From positions 186,001 through 250,000 of the forward strand of contig NZ_JAOPKC010000001.1 in NCBI RefSeq assembly GCF_025517535.1: 64,000 bases of DNA, given 5' to 3'. Below are positions 16,589 to 25,517 of this stretch, in pieces; within the stretch, counting starts at the first letter, position 1; every line of letters begins with the position of its first letter. Both the position numbers and the translations under genes were made by a program. The notes beneath the pieces are model-generated. The model searched no databases and had not been told where the DNA came from. It worked only from the letters and a program-made list of their open reading frames with translations. The DNA is from Halapricum hydrolyticum (GTDB lineage Archaea; Halobacteriota; Halobacteria; Halobacteriales; Haloarculaceae).

Positions 16589-18685
16589 TCAGATCGACCG
16601 CGGGTCGCTAGTACTGTTGCCGGCTTCGTCGGTGACAGTCAGTCTGATATCGCTCGCGCTCCCTTTCGATCTAACGGAGTGGGTGCCGGAGGCGGAACTG
16701 CCGCTGACCGAACTCGAATCGGAGTCGAGCACGTTGCCGGAGGAGTCGAGCATCTCCGATGTGACGCCGGAGAGGTCACCGTCGTCGTCCGAGACGGCCC
16801 AGTCGACGCCGTACCGCGTCCAGGCCGGGTTGCTGTCGTCCGTCAGATCGAACTGGTCGATGACCGGCCCACTGTCGGTATTCTCGGTCTCACTAACCGC
16901 GGTCGTGTCCGAGCCGGTATTGCCGTTCGAGTCCGTGACAGTTGCTGCAACCGTGTAGTCGTTCCCCGAACCGTCGTCGCCAGCGGCGACCAGTCGGTTC
17001 GTTCCGCTGGCGCTGTCGCCGCTGACGTCGATTGTCGCCGTGTCCTCGGTCTCCCCGTCGGTGTCGTCGGTCAGCGTCAGGTCGACCGTATCGAGGTTGC
17101 CGTCGTCATCCGAGACCCCCCAGTCGACGTCGAACTCGGCGTCCGAATCGCTGGTCTCCACCTCGCTGGCCGAGAGGCTGTCGACCGTCGGTGCGCTCTC
17201 GGTGTTGTCCGTCGTGACCGTGATCGACGAGCGGCTCGTGTTGCCTGCCGAGTCCGTCGCCGTCGCTTCGAGGGTGTGATCGCCGTCTCCGACGCCCGTC
17301 GTGTCCCAGTCGTCCTCGTAGTACCCCGACGTGGAGTTGTAGGACGTCGAACGCTCTGAGCCCCCGTCGACAGTGTAGGTCACGTCCAGGCTGTCGTCGC
17401 TATCCTCGCTGTCGCTGGCGTCGATCCGGACAGTCATCGTCCCGCTGACGGTTTCGCCGTCGTTCGGGTCCACCCACGAGACGCTCGGTGTCGAGTCGCT
17501 CCCTCCGTCGAGCACTGCCGCTTCGGCGTCCAGCAGGCCGGCGCCTTGCTCGCTGACGCTGAGACCGAGATCCTCGGCCGTGTCCTGAAGTCGCTGCCGG
17601 GCCTCGGTGTTCGTGTAGCCGTTGGCCATCAACTGCCCGCCAGCGCCGGAGACGTGCGGGCAGGACATCGAGGTTCCCGAGAACGTGTCGTAGCCGCCGA
17701 TGACCGTCGAGTAGATGCTCCCACCGGGTGCGGCGAGTTCGACCTCCGGCCCCGTCGAAGAGAAATTCGACAGCGAATCGTCCTGGTCGGTCGAACTGAC
17801 GGCGACGACTTCCTCGTAGGCCGCGGGATAGCCGACGCAGTCCGAACAGGGACCGTCGTTTCCAGCGGAACCGACCAGCAACACACCCTTCCCGTAGGCG
17901 TACTGGCAGGCGTCTTTGACCGTCTGGGATCCCGACGACGCTCCCAGCGACATCGAGCCGACATCCCAGCCCTGGTCAGCGACGTACTCGATTCCGGCCG
18001 CCACGTCCGAGAACGACCCGGAGCCGTTCTTGTCCAGTACCTTCACCGCGTGGAGCGTCGCTTCCATCGAGACCCCGACGACGCCCTCGCTGTTGTTCAC
18101 GGCGTCGGCGATGCCCGCACAGTGGGTTCCGTGGTCGTCGTCGTCCGACCAGGAGTAGTTGCAGTTCGGCCCCTTGCAGTCGACGAAGGCCTTGCCTGCG
18201 CCGACGTTCGCCTCCAGGTCGGGGTGGTCGTCGTCGATTCCCGTATCGATGATAGCGACGTCCGCGCCGTTGCCGGTCTCGCCGTTGTCGTGGAGAACGT
18301 CCGCGTCGACGCGGTTGATTCCCCACGACAGCGTCTGGCCGAGCGCGTGCATCTCGCCGTTCTCCTCGACGTACCGCACGTCCGGACGCTTCGCCAGGTT
18401 CTCGGCGGCCTTCTCGGAGAACCGCCCGGTGAACGTCCGCTGGCCGTCCCCCCAGTCGAAGACGCGCTGGACGTTCTCGGCGGCCCGCTCCGTTGCCTCC
18501 TCGGCGGCCGGCGATTCCGTCCCGACGTTGTACTCGCCGTCCGGCGACGCGCTCGCGCTTCCCACTCCGGCACCGAGAGCGAACGCGCCTGCCCCCGCCG
18601 CTATCGACTCCCGAAGGACCTCTCGCCTTGATATCCCCGCGTCTTCGTGTTCACTATTTCCATCGTGGTGCATGTGATCATACAC
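16589..18685 (-). CDS. Tat-exported subtilisin-like serine protease (halolysin type)
   Basis: A 698-aa secreted protease. Residues 19-48 are a twin-arginine signal (SRREVLRE, then an Ala/Gly-rich helix ending SASAS). Residues about 50-115 form an I9-like propeptide. The S8 domain shows the catalytic triad D147 (IIDTGIDDDHPD), H185 (DDHGTHCAG) and S339 (SGTSMSCPHV), with oxyanion N276. About 300 C-terminal residues make three Ig-like repeats with SVSWVDPNDG, VDWGVSDDDGNLD and VDWAVSDDDGDLS repeats. Unusually for a haloarchaeal extracellular protein it has about ten Cys, clustered as DCKGPNC, HCAG and PCSDC, hinting at disulfides. ATG 18673 is an alternative start closer to a TATA box at about 18704. 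Confidence 0.95.
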   Translation of the reverse strand: MYDHMHHDGNSEHEDAGISRREVLRESIAAGAGAFALGAGVGSASASPDGEYNVGTESPAAEEATERAAENVQRVFDWGDGQRTFTGRFSEKAAENLAKRPDVRYVEENGEMHALGQTLSWGINRVDADVLHDNGETGNGADVAIIDTGIDDDHPDLEANVGAGKAFVDCKGPNCNYSWSDDDDHGTHCAGIADAVNNSEGVVGVSMEATLHAVKVLDKNGSGSFSDVAAGIEYVADQGWDVGSMSLGASSGSQTVKDACQYAYGKGVLLVGSAGNDGPCSDCVGYPAAYEEVVAVSSTDQDDSLSNFSSTGPEVELAAPGGSIYSTVIGGYDTFSGTSMSCPHVSGAGGQLMANGYTNTEARQRLQDTAEDLGLSVSEQGAGLLDAEAAVLDGGSDSTPSVSWVDPNDGETVSGTMTVRIDASDSEDSDDSLDVTYTVDGGSERSTSYNSTSGYYEDDWDTTGVGDGDHTLEATATDSAGNTSRSSITVTTDNTESAPTVDSLSASEVETSDSDAEFDVDWGVSDDDGNLDTVDLTLTDDTDGETEDTATIDVSGDSASGTNRLVAAGDDGSGNDYTVAATVTDSNGNTGSDTTAVSETENTDSGPVIDQFDLTDDSNPAWTRYGVDWAVSDDDGDLSGVTSEMLDSSGNVLDSDSSSVSGSSASGTHSVRSKGSASDIRLTVTDEAGNSTSDPRSI

Positions 18686-18767
18686 CAGGCTCGGGGATAT
18701 AATAATACCGGCTCAGCCAGCGGAGAGTAGCAGAGCGAATGACCGGACGCCGTCGTGTCGACGCGGA

Positions 18768-20321
18768 TCAATCCGCGTCGGCCGCCCGCAGATCGCTGAA
18801 CCGGCTGGCGTTTTCTTCCGGAGCGGGAGTGGTCACCAGGGAGACGACGACTGTCAACACAACTCCGAAAACCATGCAGTACAGCGAGATCCCCCATCCG
18901 AGGTACGTCTCAGGCACGCCCAGCGGCATCGACCCGACGACTGGAACGGTGACCTCGACGACCGGCAACAATACCCCGGGCACGTAGATGGCCTGCGAAC
19001 CCAGCAGGCCGGCGTACAGTCCCGGTCGGGTCACCCTCGACCAGTACAGTGCCAGCGCGACAGGCAGCGCCAGCTGGGCGAACCCGCCGAACGCGGTGTC
19101 CCCGATGTCGATGAGGACTTCCCCGACGACGCCGACCGAAGTCTCACCACCGACGATCAGACTGCCGATCAGGGCACTGGTCGCGAACACCGCGACGCCG
19201 ATCCGGCCGAGCAACTCCTCCCTGCGATCGGAGATGTCGGCGTCGATCAGCGGCCGGTAGAGATCCCGCGTGAAGTACGACGACCCCGACAGGAGCATCG
19301 AGTCGCTGGAGGACATCATCGCGGCGATGGCACCGGCGATCACCAGCGCGGCGAACCAGCCGGGCGTGTACTCCGCGAGTACCAGCGGGAGGACGTTCTG
19401 TCCTTCACCGACCGCCGCTTCGACGCCGAGCCCTTTCGCCCACGCGCCGAGCAGGAACGCCGGGACGAAAAGCAGGAGAACCAGCACCGGCCAGAGAGCG
19501 AACGACCGCTTCAGGACGGTCTCGGAGTCACCGGCGAAAAACCGCTGGTTGACCTGCGGGAACATCGTCACCCCGAAAGCGATCGAGATCGCGAACGTGA
19601 GGATCCGCTGGGGCGTATAGAAACCACCGCCCAGCTTGAGAAACTCCGGGGCCGTCGCGGCGAGTCCGTCGGTTGCAGTCCCGATCCCGTCGATCGCTAC
19701 CATCACCCACAGCAGGGCGGCCCAGACCGTCACCAGCATGAACGCCCCCTGAAGAGTATCCGTCCAGGCGATCCCGCGCATCCCCGCGAGCACGACGTAA
19801 ATGACCATGAACACGGTAATCAGGGTCGCCCCGGCCCAGAACGGCACCGCGCCCTCTGTCAGCGCTGCCAGCGCCGTCCCGGCACCGATCTGCTGGAGCA
19901 TCACGTAGGGGAACAGCCAGAAGAGACTGATCGCGGCTATCAGGACCCTGAGGTTCCGGGACCCGAAGCGGTCGCCGAGCATCTCTCCGAGCGTGACGTA
20001 GCCGTGTTTTCGCCCGATCAGCCACTGCTTGTAGCCGATCACGTACCACAGGATCGCGAAGATAATCCCGTCCATCAGTCCCATCACGAGGATCCACTCC
20101 GGACCGTACAGGTAGGCGATGTTTGGGCCGCCGAAGAAGGTAAACGCCGACAACAGCGTTGCGAAGGTCGTGAACAACAGGACGACAGTCCCGAGCGTCC
20201 GGCTGGCCAGGTAGTAGTCCTCGGCCGTGCGCTCGGTCAGCCGGTAGGCGACGAGCCCGATCCCCAGCGCAAGCAGGAGGTAGCCGACGACGACCCCCAT
20301 CTGCATGCCGACGTTAGCCAC
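18768..20321 (-). CDS. Sodium:solute symporter family transporter
   Basis: A 517-aa protein with about 13 hydrophobic helices and SSS-family signatures: RTLGTVVLLFTTFATLLSAFTFFGGPNIAY, GIAWTDTLQGAFMLVTV and AGAIAAMMSSSDSMLLSGSSYFTRDLYRPL, the last two contributing to Na binding. It imports an organic solute with Na; the substrate cannot be told. GTG 20321 gives the usual N-terminus (ANVGMQMGVVVGYLLLALG) and overlaps the DUF3311 stop; ATG 20306 is the alternative. The DUF3311 gene in front is its usual companion. Confidence 0.88.
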   Translation of the reverse strand: MANVGMQMGVVVGYLLLALGIGLVAYRLTERTAEDYYLASRTLGTVVLLFTTFATLLSAFTFFGGPNIAYLYGPEWILVMGLMDGIIFAILWYVIGYKQWLIGRKHGYVTLGEMLGDRFGSRNLRVLIAAISLFWLFPYVMLQQIGAGTALAALTEGAVPFWAGATLITVFMVIYVVLAGMRGIAWTDTLQGAFMLVTVWAALLWVMVAIDGIGTATDGLAATAPEFLKLGGGFYTPQRILTFAISIAFGVTMFPQVNQRFFAGDSETVLKRSFALWPVLVLLLFVPAFLLGAWAKGLGVEAAVGEGQNVLPLVLAEYTPGWFAALVIAGAIAAMMSSSDSMLLSGSSYFTRDLYRPLIDADISDRREELLGRIGVAVFATSALIGSLIVGGETSVGVVGEVLIDIGDTAFGGFAQLALPVALALYWSRVTRPGLYAGLLGSQAIYVPGVLLPVVEVTVPVVGSMPLGVPETYLGWGISLYCMVFGVVLTVVVSLVTTPAPEENASRFSDLRAADAD

Positions 20322-20535
20322 GGTGACCACCCCGTTCGACGCCGAGTCCCCACGCCCGCTGCGCGAAGACGTAGAAGACGACGCTTGCCAGCGCGAGCCA
20401 GCCGATGTGCCACCAGATCCAGATCGGCAAGCCGGCGACGACCGCATCGGAACGCCACATGAACCACGGCACGGCCAGCCCGATCAGTACGAACCCGATC
20501 GCGCCCCACAGGATGATCTGTACTCGTTCGGTCAC
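20314..20535 (-). CDS. DUF3311 small membrane partner of the symporter
   Basis: A 73-aa protein with two hydrophobic helices (IILWGAIGFVLIGLAVPWFM; IWIWWHIGWLALASVVFYVFAQ) and the family pattern PIWIWWHI. DUF3311 proteins regularly precede sodium:solute symporters, as here where the genes overlap by 8 bases. It may be a small accessory subunit; direct evidence for a role is lacking. Confidence 0.85.
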   Translation of the reverse strand: MTERVQIILWGAIGFVLIGLAVPWFMWRSDAVVAGLPIWIWWHIGWLALASVVFYVFAQRAWGLGVERGGHRG

Positions 20536-20735
20536 AGGTGGCTGTATTTGCTACTATATCGTCTTAACCGTTATCATTGGCCATCAGTATATCCGTTTGA
20601 AGGATTTTTTTGATCAAGACTGTTGTCCGATCGCATTCGGCTCTCGACAGGCATTTGCGATTGGATCTCGTACACATGGACCGTCCATGCGCTCAGTCAT
20701 GGCACCATCACCGGGTCGTGAGGCCCAGATCACCA

Positions 20736-22157
20736 ATGCAGGATTCATCCAAGTACCTCATACATGCACAGATCACCGCCAACGGGGTGGTAGAGCGGAG
20801 TGACGTCGTCGGCGCGATCTTCGGCCAGACGGAGGGGTTGCTCGGCGACGAACTCGAGATACGCGAACTCCAGGAGTCGGCCAAACTCGGCCGGATAGAC
20901 GTCGAGATCGACTCCAAAGGCGGCCAGTCGGTCGGCGAAGTGACGATCGCCAGCGGCCTCGACCGCGTCGAGACGTCGATCCTGGCGGCAAGCCTGGAAA
21001 CGATCGACCGGGTCGGGCCGTGTCGGGCGACCTTCGAGGTGACCGACCTCGAGGACGTCCGCCAGGCCAAGCGCCGCGAGATCGTCAAGCGGGCCACCGA
21101 GTTGCTGGAGCGGTTCGACGAGTCGGTCCTCTCCAGTCAGGAACTCGTCGAGGAGGTTCGCCGACAGGCCCGCGTCGAGCGGATCACCGACTTCGAGGGG
21201 TATCCTGCGGGACCACGCGTCGCCGACAGCGACGCCATCATCGTCGTCGAGGGACGTGCGGACGTGCTGCAGCTGCTGCAGTTCGGGATCAAAAACGCTA
21301 TCGCAGTCGAGGGCACGAACGTCCCCGACGCGGTCGCCCGTCTGACTGACGAGCGAACGGTGACGGCGTTTCTCGATGGCGACCGCGGTGGGGAGCTCAT
21401 TCTGCGCGAACTGGCGCAGGTCGGCGACGTGGACTACGTGGCGTTCGCACCCGACGACAAGTCGGTCGAGGACCTCTCGCGGGAGGAGGTCATGGCTGCC
21501 CTCCGCGAGAAAGTCGCCTACGAGGACGCTCTCGACGGCGCAGCCGGCAAACAGAGCGGCGACGTCGACGAACAGCCGACACTGGCGGACGGCGCGAGCG
21601 CACAGGCACGGACAGCGGCTGACGAATTGGCGGCGTCGTCCGAAGCCGACAGCAGGTCCGAATCGGCCGACGACGCCGAATCCGGCGACGAAGACGTTGA
21701 AGCAGACGAGAGCGACGTCGAGTCTCTGGACGACGGCGAGACGGGCGTATCGGCGGACACCGACGATACAGCCGAGGTCGAAGCCGGTGCCGACGAGGTC
21801 AGCGAGGGTGGGACCGAGACCGACGAGACGAGCCCGGACGGAGCCGAGGCCGAGTCGACAGCGGCCGAGCGTGAGCGAACGCTCGGCGACCACGTCGCGC
21901 ACGTCATCAAAAACGGGAGCGGGCGAGTCCGGTTGCTCGACGACGGTTTGAACCCCCTCGACGAACGCGACGCTGGCGAGGTGTTCGACGCCGTCGCCGA
22001 CGCCGAGACGACGCCCGCGACGGTCGTCGTCGACGGATCGGTCGATCAGCGCGTGCTTGACGTGGCCGCACAGCGCGGTGTCGGGCAAGTGATCGCGACC
22101 GAAGAAGGGCAGTTCGTCAAGAAGCCGACGTCCGTCCGCCTCCGAGTCGTTTCCTGA
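20736..22157 (+). CDS. dnaG: DnaG-type primase (archaeal TOPRIM protein)
   Basis: A 473-aa archaeal DnaG. The N-terminal domain is MQDSSKYLIHAQITANGVVERSDVVGAIFGQTEGLLG. The TOPRIM core (about 165-260) has DAIIVVEGRADVLQLLQFGIKNAIAVEGTNVP and the metal-binding FLDGDRGGELILREL. A very acidic, low-complexity linker (about 285-395) separates it from the C-terminal domain (HVAHVIKNGSGRVRLLDDGLNPL...). In archaea DnaG is mainly associated with the RNA exosome and may contribute to primer synthesis. ATG 20736 starts the conserved region; the frame is open further upstream. Confidence 0.96.
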   Translation: MQDSSKYLIHAQITANGVVERSDVVGAIFGQTEGLLGDELEIRELQESAKLGRIDVEIDSKGGQSVGEVTIASGLDRVETSILAASLETIDRVGPCRATFEVTDLEDVRQAKRREIVKRATELLERFDESVLSSQELVEEVRRQARVERITDFEGYPAGPRVADSDAIIVVEGRADVLQLLQFGIKNAIAVEGTNVPDAVARLTDERTVTAFLDGDRGGELILRELAQVGDVDYVAFAPDDKSVEDLSREEVMAALREKVAYEDALDGAAGKQSGDVDEQPTLADGASAQARTAADELAASSEADSRSESADDAESGDEDVEADESDVESLDDGETGVSADTDDTAEVEAGADEVSEGGTETDETSPDGAEAESTAAERERTLGDHVAHVIKNGSGRVRLLDDGLNPLDERDAGEVFDAVADAETTPATVVVDGSVDQRVLDVAAQRGVGQVIATEEGQFVKKPTSVRLRVVS

Positions 22158-22187
22158 TCACGGGCAGTCGTCGACGTCCCCGACCCG

Positions 22188-22622
22188 TCATTCGTCATCG
22201 ATCCGACGCTCGTAGACGACTCCAGCGGCGTCGTCGTAGTGGTCTGGAACCCGCTCGACTGCCTCGAATCCCAGTTCCTCGTAAAACCGCCGTGCAGCCG
22301 AGTCGTCGGCGCGTGCCGTCAGCCGCACGGTCGTCAGGCCGCGGTCGTGGAATCGGTCGATCGCCGTCGTGAGCAGCGCGGACCCGTGCCCCTGGCGCTG
22401 GGCGTCGGCCGCCACCGCCAGTTCCGGTACGTACGCACGCGTCTCGCCGACCACTGCCAGCAGGTAGCCGACGACGATACCGGAGTCTTCGGCAACGAGG
22501 CCGAACAGCGGCCCGTCGAGTGCTGCCGCGAGCACGGACGGACTGGGATCGGAGAGCACTGCCTGCTGGATCCGTCGTAGTCGTTCGCGGTCGTCGGATC
22601 GGATCCCCCGAATACCGGTCAT
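22188..22622 (-). CDS. GNAT-family N-acetyltransferase
   Basis: A 144-aa GNAT fold protein. The acetyl-CoA pyrophosphate loop is AVAADAQRQGHGSALL (motif A, Q/RxxGxG/A), preceded by the beta4 strand AYVPELAV and followed by the motif B segment SAARRFYEELGFEAVERVPDHY. That ending resembles RimI-like enzymes, but the acceptor cannot be inferred. Its start overlaps the DUF92 stop by 4 bases, so the two are probably one transcript. Confidence 0.88.
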   Translation of the reverse strand: MTGIRGIRSDDRERLRRIQQAVLSDPSPSVLAAALDGPLFGLVAEDSGIVVGYLLAVVGETRAYVPELAVAADAQRQGHGSALLTTAIDRFHDRGLTTVRLTARADDSAARRFYEELGFEAVERVPDHYDDAAGVVYERRIDDE

Positions 22623-23962
22623 AGTGCGACAGTGCCCGAGACGATCGCGAGCCCTCCAGCAGCCAGTCCGGCCGAAAACGTCGCAAGGAAGTTGACTCCC
22701 TGATTGCCGACCAGCCGTCCCTCGAGGGTCGCCCCCAGGACGCTGTCGACGGTCATCCCGACGAGACCGGCAGCGACGACGACGCCGACGCCACGAGTGC
22801 CGAGGTCGAACGCCGCAGCGCCGATCCCGGCGATCAGTGCGGCTCCGATGAATCCGGCGAGCTCTCCCTGCCAGGTGACGCCGCCGTCGGTACCGGGGTC
22901 GACGACCTCGAGCGTCGTGATGAGCCGGGGATTGTCGTACAGCCCCCCGATCTCACTGGAGAACGTGTCGCTCATCGCCGCTGCGACCGATCCAGCGAAA
23001 ATGAACAGGAACAGATCCTCGGGGACGGCTGTCACCTGCGAGCTGGCAGCGTGGGCAATGACGGCAAACAGCGCCACCAGAGAGTTCGCGAGGACGTTGC
23101 CGCTACCGCGTGCTCCCTCGTTCGGTTCGGCGATCCCGCGTTTGACTTTCTGTTCGTACCGGAGTTTCGAGGAGAGGCCGCCGAGGCCGAAGAAGGTGAT
23201 CAGCATGGCGAACCAGCCCACGTCGCCGACGACGAGCGTCAGCAGACTCAGGAGGACACCGGTGAGCATGCCCGGCAGCGAAGCCGTCTCGAGCGCGTAG
23301 GAGACGTACCCGAGTGCGACGGTGACGGCGACCGCCGCGGTGATGCCGGTGGCCGTAACGTCGATCGAGAGATCGGAGAACAGCCACAGCAACAGTCCGA
23401 TGGCGAGCAACACGACCAGATCGTCGCGCTCGAACAGCACCGATCGGACGAGCGCTCCGGTCAATGAGCCGGTCGCGGCCAGAAACACCACCTGCGGGAG
23501 TTCGAGAGCGATCTCGAGGATCGCGGCCGCAGCCAGATAGCCGCCGATCCCGGCCAGGAAGCCACCGGTGACGAACGCGGTCATCGCGCCGAACGGCTCG
23601 ATCCCACGGGAACGGGCCGCGTGAGCGGCGAGGTTCCCCGTCGAGAGGACGACCACGCTCGCGACGAACACCGGGATACCCATTCCGAACTGCGTCGCGA
23701 GCAGCGAGAGCCCGGCAATCGCGAGCGCGAAGCCGGCCAGCCCGAAGAGGCGACCGTCCCGGCGATCTCCAGGCCGGGCGAACAACTCGAAGATCACGCT
23801 GTCGTCGGTCGCTACCAGTGCGAGGACGGCGATCGCCAGAAACGGCGCGGCCGCAGCGGCCGTCACGGCCGGGCCAGTGAACAGGCGATCCAGTACTGGG
23901 ACCGCCAGCGACAGGACTCCGACGCCGGCGAACGCGCCCGCGCGCCGCACTGTCGATGTCAC
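22619..23962 (-). CDS. DUF92 family integral membrane protein
   Basis: A 447-aa protein with about 10-12 hydrophobic helices. The C-terminal half is the DUF92 core: GLGGLSSKLRYEQKVKRGIAEPNEGARGSGNVLANS..., SVAAAMSDTFSSEIGG, and EVVDPGTDGGVTWQGELAG, with acidic metal-ligand-like residues (SDTFSSE). DUF92 includes plant VTE6, a phytyl-phosphate kinase, so a polyprenyl- or lipid-phosphate kinase role is conceivable but unproven. The N-terminal extension of about 200 residues is typical of haloarchaeal versions. Confidence 0.85.
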   Translation of the reverse strand: MTSTVRRAGAFAGVGVLSLAVPVLDRLFTGPAVTAAAAAPFLAIAVLALVATDDSVIFELFARPGDRRDGRLFGLAGFALAIAGLSLLATQFGMGIPVFVASVVVLSTGNLAAHAARSRGIEPFGAMTAFVTGGFLAGIGGYLAAAAILEIALELPQVVFLAATGSLTGALVRSVLFERDDLVVLLAIGLLLWLFSDLSIDVTATGITAAVAVTVALGYVSYALETASLPGMLTGVLLSLLTLVVGDVGWFAMLITFFGLGGLSSKLRYEQKVKRGIAEPNEGARGSGNVLANSLVALFAVIAHAASSQVTAVPEDLFLFIFAGSVAAAMSDTFSSEIGGLYDNPRLITTLEVVDPGTDGGVTWQGELAGFIGAALIAGIGAAAFDLGTRGVGVVVAAGLVGMTVDSVLGATLEGRLVGNQGVNFLATFSAGLAAGGLAIVSGTVAL

Positions 23963-24105
23963 GCTACCGGGCGTTTCCCCGAGAGATACTTACTCTTTCC
24001 GAACCGTCCGGCAATCGTGTTAGGAGACGAGAACGACGTGGTCGCGACAACGGACAGTCGCGCGTCTGGGTAACGGTTTTATCCTCTGTCTGTGAATTGT
24101 CTCGT

Positions 24106-24327
24106 ATGGCCGAATTCACGCTCTTCGAGATCCACCTCGACGACGCCTCGATCGAGGGGTCCGCCGACGGGATCGTGTCGCTCCCGTTCAGCTCCGTCAC
24201 GCGCGACGATACGGACGACGACGGCGAGACCGAGGGGTCGACAGTGCCGGTGAAACTGATCCTCCTGCTCGTCCTGGCAGTCGCGATCGCTGCCCTCGTC
24301 CGCAGACGTCGCAGTGATCGGGAGTAG
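24106..24327 (+). CDS. Small single-TM protein
   Basis: A 73-aa protein: an acidic N-terminal half, then one hydrophobic helix (about 48-65, VKLILLLVLAVAIAALV) and an Arg-rich cytoplasmic end (RRRRSDRE). The TATA-like TTTTATCC lies about 30 bases before ATG 24106, which supports the start. No family recognised. It is divergent from the DUF92 gene. Confidence 0.68.
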   Translation: MAEFTLFEIHLDDASIEGSADGIVSLPFSSVTRDDTDDDGETEGSTVPVKLILLLVLAVAIAALVRRRRSDRE

Positions 24328-24477
24328 CGTCGCCGGTCGGAGAAATACCCGCTTCGACCGGGCGACGGATGCCGGTTTCCACAGAGAGATCCGGGATTTC
24401 GACGCCACTTCCTCTGAGTGACGCTCCCGGCAGTCCCGGAGCCGAAGTCCTTTACTCGCCTGTCTCCTACGGCGGGT

Positions 24478-25437
24478 ATGGGACTCTATCGCAGCGTGCG
24501 CGCCGTCACCGAGGCCTCGGGGACGGGCCCGATCGACTGGGGGGCCGTCGCCGAGGCCTCGAAGGCCGGGACCGACCCCGGATCGCTCGACGTCAGCCCG
24601 GCCGAGCGTGACGGGTACGCGACTGACGTTGGTGACGCACGCGATCGCGTCCGTGAGGTCTCCGGATTCGAGTTCGACCTGCCGGAGACGATCGAGATCA
24701 TCAACCGCCATCACTGGATCGACAACAACATCGAAACGTTCCAGCGAGTGATGGCGCCGCTCGAAGACCACGTCGGGATGTTCCCCGCCGCCGCCCGCGT
24801 GGTCAACACCGGCTCGATGACGGTCGCGCTCTCGTTTCTCGCGCGCAACGTCCTCGGACAGTACGACCCGCTGTTGCTGGCCGAGGGCGACGGCGCGGAC
24901 GATCACGCTCTGTACTTCGTCTATCCGAACGTCACGCGCGTCGCCGACTCGCTTGAGGCCGACAGCGACCGGTTCCGGCGCTGGATCGCTTTCCACGAGG
25001 TGACCCACGCCGCGGAGTTCGGTGCGGCTCCATGGCTGCCCGGCCACCTCGAATCGCGGATGGAATCGGCGATCGAGAAGCTCGCGAACGGCGACATCGA
25101 CCGGGGGACACTGGGCGAACTCGATACGACGATGACCGCTGTCGAGGGCTACGCCGAGTTGCTGATGGATCGGGCTTTCGACGAGGAGTATCGGGATCTC
25201 CGGGAAGAGATCGAACGCCGCCGCCGGGGTCGCGGCCCGATCCAGAAGCTGATCCGCCGGGCGCTCGGGCTGGGCATGAAGCGCCGCCAGTACGAGCGCG
25301 GCAAGGACTTCTTCGACGCGGTCGCCGACGCTCGCGGGATCGAGTTCGCCGGGAAGGTGTGGGACCGACCGGAGAACCTGCCGACCGAGGACGAGATCGA
25401 ACGTCCGAGCGCGTGGATTCGCCGGATGGACGGGTGA
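24478..25437 (+). CDS. Zinc-dependent metalloprotease-like protein (F420-biosynthesis-associated family)
   Basis: A 319-aa protein with the zinc motif FHEVTHAAEF (HExxH, residues about 170-174) and a downstream Glu (AVEGYAELLMD) as candidate third ligand. It matches the DUF2342/TIGR03624 family, named 'coenzyme F420 biosynthesis-associated' from actinobacterial gene neighbourhoods. Haloarchaea do make F420, but nothing next to the gene confirms a link. ATG 24478 was chosen because conserved residues begin there (MGLYRSVRAVTEASGTGPIDW). Confidence 0.85.
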   Translation: MGLYRSVRAVTEASGTGPIDWGAVAEASKAGTDPGSLDVSPAERDGYATDVGDARDRVREVSGFEFDLPETIEIINRHHWIDNNIETFQRVMAPLEDHVGMFPAAARVVNTGSMTVALSFLARNVLGQYDPLLLAEGDGADDHALYFVYPNVTRVADSLEADSDRFRRWIAFHEVTHAAEFGAAPWLPGHLESRMESAIEKLANGDIDRGTLGELDTTMTAVEGYAELLMDRAFDEEYRDLREEIERRRRGRGPIQKLIRRALGLGMKRRQYERGKDFFDAVADARGIEFAGKVWDRPENLPTEDEIERPSAWIRRMDG

Positions 25438-25517
25438 GCGTGTTCCTCCCCTGGCCGGGCGATGATCGACCCCGTCGAGGCGGGCGTTTTTGTCGACCCG
25501 TTCCATAACCCGCGGGT

